This document shows, in pieces, positions 56,328-64,000 of a stretch of 64,000 nucleotides of DNA. The stretch comes from Chlorops oryzae (Eukaryota; Arthropoda; Insecta; Diptera; Chloropidae), in assembly GCA_020466095.1 (NCBI GenBank), contig CM035808.1, positions 50,480,485-50,544,484 on the forward strand. The letters are read 5' to 3'. The position numbers and the translations under genes are program-made. Under the pieces are notes generated by a model that did not search any database, was not told where the DNA came from, and saw only the letters and a program-made list of their open reading frames with translations. Within the stretch, counting starts at the first letter, position 1. The number at the start of each line of letters is the position of its first letter.

Positions 56328-56822
56328 TGAAAAGTAGATAATTCAACATTGATATTATTTAAAAAACTGAGAGACAAAAAATTTTACCAATCTTTTTAGG
56401 CTTAAAATAAAAAAGGTGCGATGAAAGCAACTATTTATTGGTTGGCAACTTACACTCTGTTCCCCGTATTTTTTCCTTGAAATTTACTTGCCTGTTTTAT
56501 TCTCGATTTTTCCACCAATTTCTTTGGCCTGTGACAGGGTTCTAACTCGGACCTTACAGATTACAAATCTAGCACACTTCAACTATGCCATCGCGTGATA
56601 TGATTTGAGCTTGCTAGTTTTATTATATCAATATAAGTGGGAAACAGTAGAAACTCTAATATTTACAGTATAAATTATTGTATTTTACGTAGATTCTATG
56701 ACATTCCCATCGTACAATCTATGATGGACATATTTCTTCCACAGTAGAGACTATTAGATTTACAGTAGAAATTATTGTATTTTACAAAGATTCTATGAAA
56801 TTTCCATCGTAGATTCTATGAT
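55925..56822. mobile_element. Composite repeat: TAGATTCTATGA arms around a tRNA-derived core
   Basis: Many direct and inverted copies of 'CGTAGATTCTATGA' and 'GGAACTACGATAT' lie at 55930-56210 and 56640-56822. The core has GGCGGGTGTTCGATCTCTGC (56250) followed by a T46 run, and an inverted SINE at 56475-56600. Outer ends and TSD are unclear. Confidence 0.45.
56475..56600 (-). repeat. tRNA-derived SINE (minus strand)
   Basis: Minus strand: GCGATGGCATAGTTGAAGTG (A box), GGTCCGAGTTAGAACCC (B box), tail TTGGTGGAAAAATCGAGA. Same family as 50265-50390. Confidence 0.65.
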
Positions 56823-58716
56823 ATGGGGGAAAACACGTCAAGTGTACCAGGTGGAAAAATTTTTCTCTCCGATTTCGATGAAAGTTGGTGATGATGTTGT
56901 GCTATTAGAGTACAAAATTTGTGCAAAAGGAGGGTAGTCAAAACGAAGCGGTTGCTGAGATATAGGTCCTCAAAGTTTATGATTTTTTTTCTAAATGACT
57001 TTTTTCGTTCAATGATTATGGGTAGAAGGTTTGGTAGATGTAAAAACGTTTTAATTGTCTTTTATGATAAATTGTCCGAAATTTCCAGAAAAAATATTTT
57101 GGCATTTTTAAAACGATAGCTTATCGATAAAAAATCGATTTTAATTCTTAAATTATAATTTTTGCACAAATCGGCATTTTTAATATTTTTTTTAATAGAC
57201 TATAAATAAAGTTTTTTTATTTACCTTTTCAACGATATGCATATGTTGATGGTGAATCAGTCATTTGTGGGTCAATTCGTCGTTTGTTTAATTTTTTTGT
57301 TTTAAAAATTCTTGGAAATATTTGTGAGGAATTTTGAAACGAAAAGTATCTAAGTTGAAGTTGTTCTCCGTCAACTGGAATAAAAGAATGGATCTTTTTA
57401 GTTCCTGGAATCGTTTTCGCTAATTGAAAGCGTGGTTTAAAATGGTTTAATGATTCTTCGTAATCGTGGATTGAACTGAAAAAAACTTTAGTCTCTTTAC
57501 AATTCTCTCTAGCCCAGGAATAAAACGTCTCGAAACTTAGAATTTGGTTTTCTGAAGAGGCTTGTAAACTCGCTCGTCTTGCAAGTCTTTTTAAATTTCC
57601 TCCAATTCCATCGCATGGACCTTTGCCATGTGCTGTTGCATAAAAATGCCACTCTGCGGGTATGCCGAAGTCCTTTTCATGGTGAAGCAGATTTTTAAAA
57701 TTAAAGCGGTTTTTAAAATGTTGTGCCGCTCCGTCCGAAAAATACAAAACCTTGGTCATGCATAGTATTTCTTTTAAGTACTTCAACACCACCTTTTGAA
57801 AGGTGTAAACTGCAGCTGTGTCATGGGTGAGGTTATTTGATAATACTGCTATACTTCCGTGATTTATGCCGTGATCTTTTTTATAGTAAAAAACAACAGT
57901 GAAAATTGTTAGTTGATCTTTGTTCCAATGGAACGACTGCGCAGCATTTTGTGCAATATATGCATAATTCTCAGCAAAATCGCACGTAATAAGGACTTCT
58001 CCCTCATTAAGGTTCTGTTTTGTTGTGTTAAAAAGACTGTAAAGAGACTAAAGTTTTTTTCAGTTCAATCCACGATTACGAAGAATCATTAAACCATTTT
58101 AAACCACGCTTTCAATTAGCGAAAACGATTCTAGGAACTAAAAAGATCCATTTTTTTATTCCAGTTGACGGAGAACAACTTCAACTTAGATACTTTTCGT
58201 TTCAAAATTCCTCACAAATATTTCCAAGAATTTTTAAAACAAAAAAATTAAACAAACGACGAATTGACCCACAAATGACTGATTCACCATCAACATATGC
58301 ATATCGTTGAAAAGGTAAATAAAAAAACTTTATTTATAGTCTATTAAAAAAAATATTAAAAATGCGATTTGTGCAAAAATTATAATTTAAGAATTAAAAT
58401 CGATTTTTTATCGATAAGCTATCGTTTTAAAAATGCCAAAATATTTTTTCTGGAAATTTCGGACAATTTATCATAAAAGACAATTAAAACGTTTTTACAT
58501 CTACCAAACCTTCTACCCATAATCATTGAACGAAAAAAGTCATTTAGAAAAAAATCATAAACTTTGAGGACCTATATCTCAGCAACCGCTTCGTTTTGAC
58601 TACCCTCCTTTTGCACAAATTTTGTACTCTAAAAGCACAACATCATCACCAACTTTCATTGAAATCGGAGAGAAAAATTTTTCCACCTGGTACACTTGAC
58701 GTGTTTTCCCCCATAT
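56823..58716. mobile_element. Inverted-duplication element: 677-bp arms carrying the 3' part of a transposase gene
   Basis: Left arm 56823-57499 and right arm about 58040-58716 are about 98% identical inverted copies. Ends read ATGGGGGAAAACACG / CGTGTTTTCCCCCAT. The left arm plus spacer hold the transposase fragment on the minus strand; the right arm repeats only its 3' part in inverse orientation. AT on each side may be the TSD. Confidence 0.8.
57229..58020 (-). pseudogene. DDE transposase-like gene, 5' truncated
   Basis: On the minus strand the frame reads EGEVLITCDFAENYAYIAQ near 58000, then QSFHWNKDQLTIFTVVFYY, YFSDGAAQHFKNRFNFKNLL, and WHFYATAHGKGPCDGIGGN, ending at 57229. An acidic residue in each of CDFAEN and FSDGAA looks like a DDE-type core. 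Widespread insect and cnidarian proteins share this pattern, but I cannot name the superfamily with confidence. The 5' end is replaced by the inverted arm, so it cannot be complete. No internal stop is visible in the remaining part. Confidence 0.62.
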
Positions 58717-59099
58717 TTTAATAAATGTGGAAAATCTCTTATAACTTTTTTATTTTTCATTTTATTTTAGAAAAATTTAGTTTGTTATATACGCCAAATA
58801 TCTGGAGAGTTGTTTGCTTTAGACTAATTAAATTTTATGTTATTTAGGCGGGTAGTTTTTGAGTTCTTTGGCAAAATTTCATTAAGTAACCAAAAAACAT
58901 GTTTTTTGCGTATATCTCAAAAACTATTCTTTGGAAATATAAACGGATGCCATTTTCGTGATCAGCGACCCCAAATTAGTCTAAAAACCATAAATTCATC
59001 TCTGCTCTTTTTTTTTTTGTAAACTAGTGTATTTCGTTGGCTAGCTATGTTGTTTTTGAACCTCTTCTTATCCTTCTAGCAAAGAATCAACCAGTTTCT
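58717..59099. other. No clear feature
   Basis: AT-rich sequence between two transposon remnants. Confidence 0.4.
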
Positions 59100-59640
59100 T
59101 CGAAGATTCAAAAATTATTGCATATCATTGGAGCAGAATGACCTCCTTTAGCATTGCCTTTGACGTTATTGGTAGGGATCTCTGATTTCTGTTCTAAATG
59201 ATGCCATAGGTCCTATATTGGATACAGATCTGGAGATTGGGACCACGTTTTAAGCTTATTGCGGTCATTAAATAGCATCCAGAGTTTCGTAATATGCACA
59301 GTCTGCTTTGCGTCGTTATCTTGTTAGAAGAAAACTTTATCACTAAGGGCAAAACATGCTGCAGTTTCCTTTAAATTACATTTAGAAATGTTCACATAAT
59401 CTGCTGCATTTATATTAACCTCAAAAACTCAAATTTATTGACTGCTGCACTAGCTATACACCACCACAACATAACATCACCACCATGCTTTACAGTCGTT
59501 CGGAGATTTTCTACATTTAAGGTAGTGCCTCTTTTCCATCACACAATCTGATGACCTTTCACTTTCAATATGCAGAATTTACTCTTTTCAGGGAATATAA
59601 CCTGTTTTCAAAATTCTAGAGGCTAATTTTTTATTTTTCG
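59100..59640 (-). pseudogene. Tc1-like transposase remnant
   Basis: Minus-strand translation, with frame changes, shows the Tc1 blocks: PEKSKFCILKVKG, then VKHGGGDVMLWWC, FQQDNDAKQTVH and SPDLYPI-stop-DLWHHLEQ. The stop falls where the family's third catalytic residue region (NPIENLW) is expected. The N-terminal DNA-binding part is missing or unrecognisable. An old, dead copy; no ends found. Confidence 0.75.
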
Positions 59641-59867
59641 GCGAAAGCCAATATTTGCAATATCAATATAATTCATTAGCCTTATTAGCGGCTTTATACG
59701 GACCATACGTTCACAATTCCCATACACTTTTTCGAATTGTTTGGATGACATGGGGTGTAACTAACTTCTGGTACTACTCTGCAATATCGAGGACCATTGC
59801 AGCTTCAGCTGACTTAGAATTAGCTTTCACAGATCTGAGCAAAACACACGTTTCTTTCAAGCTCAAC

Positions 59868-59958
59868 TAAGGCGGACGTCTGAAAAACGTGGGTTTTAAC
59901 GCTACGGCTTACGCTGATGATCTAGTGATCCTATCCTCGGGTAGCTGTACATACATTT
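59868..59958 (+). pseudogene. Scrap of LINE reverse transcriptase (YADD box)
   Basis: The plus strand reads GFNATAYADDLVILSSG then stops. AYADDLVIL is the catalytic box of insect non-LTR retrotransposons. About 30 codons remain and no other RT motif is adjacent. Confidence 0.6.
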
Positions 59959-61019
59959 GAACCCTGTAAGGCCAAGTTTCATCCTTATTTTTTTTCGTTA
60001 TATTGTACATTTTCATCATCAATGCCACGAAGGTCCCAATTGTAAGAGATATATTTAATGCCGGTGAATAGTGGCATATGTAACAAATTAGGCTGGGGCT
60101 CCTCAAAAATTTTTATGTCTTTCAAGGGCTCCGCGTCAGAAAAAGTTTGGGAACCCCTGAACTAGCACTATCTCAAGTTGTTTCCCAAGATAAAAGAAAT
60201 ATTCCGATGGTGGAAAACTTGGCACTTACCTACAATTAGCACATGACTATCTGAAAAAGCTGTAAAAGAATTAACTCATTTCAGGCTAAAGACAATTTCA
60301 TTGCCAGCGAAAAATTGAAAATTTTGATTGAATTAACTTTAGAGGTCTGTTCCCGTATGTGTCTGACTCGGATATAGATATTGTCCTCTCAATGCAATTA
60401 AAGCTATGCCGATCGTCAAAAACAGCAAAACCTGCGAAAAAAGTGACATCCGGTTAAATAACGGGCGTGTTTTTGGGCCTGTTTTAAAAAATATGCAAAC
60501 GTATAGCCTATTATTTATATGTATCGTGTATTGCATTGTTAACCTAACTATAACACCCTTACATTTTATTTATTATTTTTATTATAATTTTTATTATTTT
60601 TTTTTTTAATCCATATTACGTCAATCACTTTGTCTCAGGCTTAAATATGGCACGTAGGAAGACGTTCCCTGTTGTAAGCTGGTTTGCTATAATATTCTTC
60701 TGGTTATTATCAACAGAAATCTATGCAAATCACGTAAAAAGGCAAGAAAGAACAATGATAGTTTAAAAATGAATTTCAATTACCCAATTAACTTCCAATT
60801 CCAGCTGTTCAAAAGAGGTGGAGCATTACAATACACCGGAAAAAGTCATTCAGAATTCAAAAATGTATGCACTGAAATGTGCCTGAGCGGAAGCAATGCT
60901 ACTCGTATAACGTTTGTACTCAGTTAAGTTCTCGTCTCCGAATCCAAACACTTCTGTTCTAATAAAAATGTATCTAAGTACAGCATTAAGTGAAATTTTA
61001 ATGAAACATTTATATATTA
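59959..61019. other. No clear feature
   Basis: AT-rich; ORFs of about 65 codons at 60339-60609 overlap on both strands and look like chance. Confidence 0.4.
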
Positions 61020-61024
61020 CGTAA

Positions 61025-61400
61025 AAAGTATTAAACCAGTGTCCCGACAATATTGACGCACTGTGTTTGCCTTTCCGTACGGAAGCTACCGAAAATCTCA
61101 ATTGGGCGGACCACATCAATTTTTTCCTACACCCCTCATTCGCCTTAGTTAACCTATGTTTCAAATTTGAAGCTTCTACGTTTTTTACTTCGAAATTTAC
61201 TCAAAATTTCAATTTGTGGGCGTGGTAATGGTTATATATCGCACATTTTCAAGTATGATTATACTCCGGGCCCTATATACTTGTGTGCCGAACTTTGACG
61301 TGATTGGTCCAGCCGTTTGGAAGCAGAACCGATCTTAGATGCACGGACGGACACACTAACATGTCTAAATCGATTCAGTTTTCGATATTGATGAATATAA
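61025..61400 (+). repeat. Dispersed family A fragment (short subfamily)
   Basis: CCAGTGTCCCGACAATATTG, CCCTCATTCGCCTTAGTTAA, ATTTGTGGGCGTGGTAATGG and ATGTCTAAATCGATTCAGTT match copies near 42290 and 52150. Confidence 0.75.
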
Positions 61401-61564
61401 ATATGGGTCAAATTTTCTAAAGTAGGCCACTTTTGAATCGATAGTCTCAGATTTCAGTAATTGATACGGCATGCCGCGGTATTCGATAGCCTTGGAGGTA
61501 AAAAAAATCCTTTCAAACTTATTAAAAAAATTTTTTTTTTGTTATTAGCCGTCAAAGTTTTCGG

Positions 61565-62145
61565 TAATGATTTTTTTTAGAACGAAGTTCTTTATGAAAC
61601 GATAGCGACAGGGTACCTAGTCGAGAAAAAGTTAAAAACCGCTATAAAATCCGTGTTACCTAAATTGAAGTTCGCAAAAAAGGGTATAATAACCTTTGCA
61701 AAAAGAAAGAAATATACATATATTTAGGTAAAATGACTTCCTGATGCGGCCGAGATATTATACTTTTTTAGGCAACACTTATTTCCGACGATATCCCGAA
61801 AAAACAATTAATTTTTAAACTCAGAAACTACACAGACACATACAAGCATAAATGCATTCAAACAAAACAAAACAATATGTGGTGCTGCCAGACTGAACGT
61901 TTTCAGAATAACTCCGATTAGTAGGTTTTTGCAAACATATAAGGGCATTTTAGGTAGCTTATAATTTTTTTGCGCTATCAAAGCATACTTCAATTCGTAC
62001 ATAATTAAACCATATTTAAAATCATCGTCTGTACTCCGGGGGCTGCGGATGTAATATCGGTGTGAAAAATATCGATACTTTAATATATCTTTATGTATGA
62101 AAATTCGCATTTTCTAGATCTTTTTTTTCTCTGCTTTTTCAGTTC
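61565..62145 (+). repeat. Dispersed repeat X, copy 2 (uninterrupted)
   Basis: Colinear with 37450-37502 plus 40568-41160. CTAGTCGA occurs once, at 61617-61624, where copy 1 has a hAT insertion flanked by two. Confidence 0.85.
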
Positions 62146-62754
62146 CAGTATATTCTGCTTATCTAACTTAGCACCTTGAGGGCTCAACGCTGTTAAAGTA
62201 AATTGAAAGGAAGTAACGAGCTCACTACTTTGAAGCAGGCCCGTGCGCAGGGGGGGGGTTTTGGGTGTTAAAACCCCCCCCATTGAGAATAAGAATTATA
62301 AATATTATATATAAAACGAAAAAGGAAATTTCGCACAATGGGCCAAGCTGATGCAAGAAGAATTGCATGAGCTGTCGCGTACTCGGCAACTCGTGCAAAT
62401 ACTTGATATAAAATAATTGGCAAATACTCCAAATAGTTCCCATTTTAATTTTTGTACTTTGATAGAAATTTTTCATGATAGACTATTAGCACCTAGAAAT
62501 TTGAAAATTCTCCGGCAGAAATTTCAATTGAGGTAACTGATCCAAATAAGGAAATGCGATCCAAATAAAAACATTCGAAATCAATTCGATTTCAATAGAA
62601 ATTTATTTGTCCAGATGAACATCGAAATTGCACAATTTCAGAAAATTTCGGAACAAATCTGACATTTAAAATTGAGTCAATTTAAATTTTGTTCTGAAAT
62701 TGATTGCTTAAATACAAATATCGCATGTAGGCAAAAATTTTCGTGTATTGTAAG

Positions 62755-63640
62755 CAGGGTTGGGCATAATGCATTAAATAATAAATGCAATAAGCATTTC
62801 ACTACCATTAACTCTTTAGTGGTAATGAAGAAACGAGTTTCACTATCACTAAACGTATAGTGAAAATTAAATATAGTTTCACTATCACTAAACGTATAGT
62901 GAAAATTAAATAAAGTTTCACTATCACTAAACGTTTAGTGAAAATGAAATAAAGTTACACTGTCACGATGCCTTCAGTGCTAGTGAAATGAAATTGCACT
63001 ATCACTAAAGTTTAGTGCTAGTGAAAAAAATACTGGTTTTTGAGGAAGTAAAATACATTACAATTTTGTTTCAATTAATCTTTATTTGCCTTATATAAAA
63101 CCAACATTTCGAATCGCTGAGATTTTGCCTCGAAGACCGATTTCAATTCCAGCGAAAGAAAAGAGCCTTTCTACTGGCGCAGATGAAGGAAGCGGCGTGT
63201 TGTATTTCAAAAATACTTTTTTAACTACAATGATTCAATACTCCTGTCATCATCGGCAAGGTATAAAATTGTTTCAGTCGCCGTTTTTCCACCTTGTAAA
63301 TCATTATGTCGATCTTCAGAAAAACAAGAATTTCGAAAATAATTGTATTAAATAAGGCTAAAAAAGATTAGTTGAAACAAAATTATAATGCATTTTACTT
63401 CCTCAAAAACCAGTCTTTTTTTCACTAGCACTAAACTTTAGTGATAGTGCAATTTCATTTCACTAGCACTGAAGGCATCGTGACAGTGTAACTTTATTTC
63501 ATTTTCACTAAACGTTTAGTGATAGTGAAGCATTATTTAATTTTCACTATACGTTTAGTGATAGTGAAACTCGTTTCTTCATTACCACTAAAGAGTTAAT
63601 GGTAGTGCAATTTAGTGGTAGTTCAAAATGCCCAACCCTG
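62755..63640. mobile_element. Inner hAT-derived MITE (CAGGGTTGGGCA ends, TSD ATTGTAAG)
   Basis: Ends CAGGGTTGGGCAT and ATGCCCAACCCTG; 8-bp TSD ATTGTAAG at 62747-62754 and 63641-63648. Arms are arrays of about 40-bp units built on TTTCACTATCACTAAACG, direct within an arm and inverted between arms. The centre holds a transposase scrap. Confidence 0.93.
63095..63205 (-). pseudogene. hAT transposase C-terminal (dimerisation) remnant
   Basis: On the minus strand: PSSAPVERLFSFAGIEIG followed by LRGKISAIRNVGF. SSAPVERLFS is the signature block of the hAT C-terminal dimerisation domain. Only about 35 codons remain. It shows that the MITE derives from a coding hAT element. Confidence 0.65.
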
Positions 63641-64000
63641 ATTGTAAGGCTTGCTTTTAACCGATATTTACTGTATATCTATGTCTAATTGTCGACGTCG
63701 AAAAGGCTCTGCCGCGATCGAGAAATTCACCCTTAGGCAGGTTTAGGAAATTCAACTCTTTCGAGAAATTCACATTTTGGAAGACTTTTTTTCTGTGCCT
63801 CGAAGGGTTTCTTTGTTGCATATAACTCACCAAAACTGAATTGTTATAATAAAGTCATTGAAATCGTTACTCTTGATTTTTAACCAATAGTTTTAATTAA
63901 TAGAAAAAAAAGCCCCCCCTTGGGCAATTCCTGCGCACGGGCCTGCTTTGAAGAAAGGAAATCAGAGTTGAAATTTCGATGACAGGTCGACAGAAATATA

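Larger units (their letters stand above)
62236..63945. mobile_element. hAT element (CAGGCCCGTGCGCAGG ends) with a second hAT inside
   Basis: Left CAGGCCCGTGCGCAGG, right CCTGCGCACGGGCCTG; exact TSD CTTTGAAG at 62228-62235 and 63946-63953. A G9 run and its mirror C8 lie just inside the left end. No own transposase recognised; it hosts the element 62755-63640. Confidence 0.93.

Overview
This window looks like nuclear DNA of an insect, most likely a higher fly (Diptera). It is AT-rich, has spliced genes with short introns, BEL/Pao LTR retrotransposons with DUF1759-type Gag, a mariner very close to Himar1 of horn fly, PIF/Harbinger elements with MADF partners, and many hAT and TA-type MITEs. It has one 100-base assembly gap (14595-14694). 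Species cannot be fixed from the sequence alone. Most of the window is transposable elements (TEs) nested in one another, and many boundaries are proven by exact target-site duplications (TSDs).

Left third. A non-autonomous hAT element (1181-13066, TSD TTAAAAAT) contains a 9.96-kb BEL/Pao element (BEL1, 1243-11201, TSD GTGAT). BEL1 in turn contains a dead Himar1-like mariner (6693-7986, TA). BEL1 has 651/653-bp LTRs, a leader with four copies of a 22-bp motif, gag-pol broken at several points, and an extra GC-rich 3' ORF. That ORF sits in the env position and repeats the Gag zinc-knuckle pattern. A fragment of a third BEL gag (13790-14563) ends just before the gap. BEL2 (15055-22650, minus strand, TSD CCTGT) has lost most of pol and carries an apparently intact RAG1/Transib-like DNA transposon (about 16845-19749) with a one-intron transposase.

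Middle. A CCGAAG-rich MITE (23004-23409) is followed by a complete-looking two-gene PIF/Harbinger element (23416-26257, TSD TTA, 43-bp perfect inverted repeats). Next come minisatellites, Harbinger-type MITEs, an 8-bp-TSD MITE, a tRNA-derived SINE and a composite inverted-repeat element. The best host-gene candidate is a 37-codon first coding exon at 36607-36717 with a clean GTGAGT donor; its peptide resembles the N-terminus of Tweety-family channels. If that is right, everything to the right lies in its first intron, more than 27 kb long and filled with TEs. A second, weaker host-gene candidate lies at about 33637-34814.

Right half. A foldback element with a 9-bp TSD (37707-40064) sits inside a hAT MITE (37503-40559), which sits inside a dispersed repeat whose uninterrupted copy is at 61565-62145. 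A second, related foldback (about 43460-48900) is built of 171-bp tandem repeats; its palindromic centre was hit by two TEs. Further right are inverted pairs of a dispersed AT-rich family, a hAT MITE (54495-55734), composite elements with tRNA-derived cores, an inverted duplication of a DDE transposase gene fragment, a Tc1 pseudogene, a LINE RT scrap, and a hAT inside a hAT (62755-63640 within 62236-63945).

The only genes that look intact are the Harbinger transposase and MADF pair, the Transib-like transposase, the BEL1 3' ORF and the host exon. All other coding signals are decayed.
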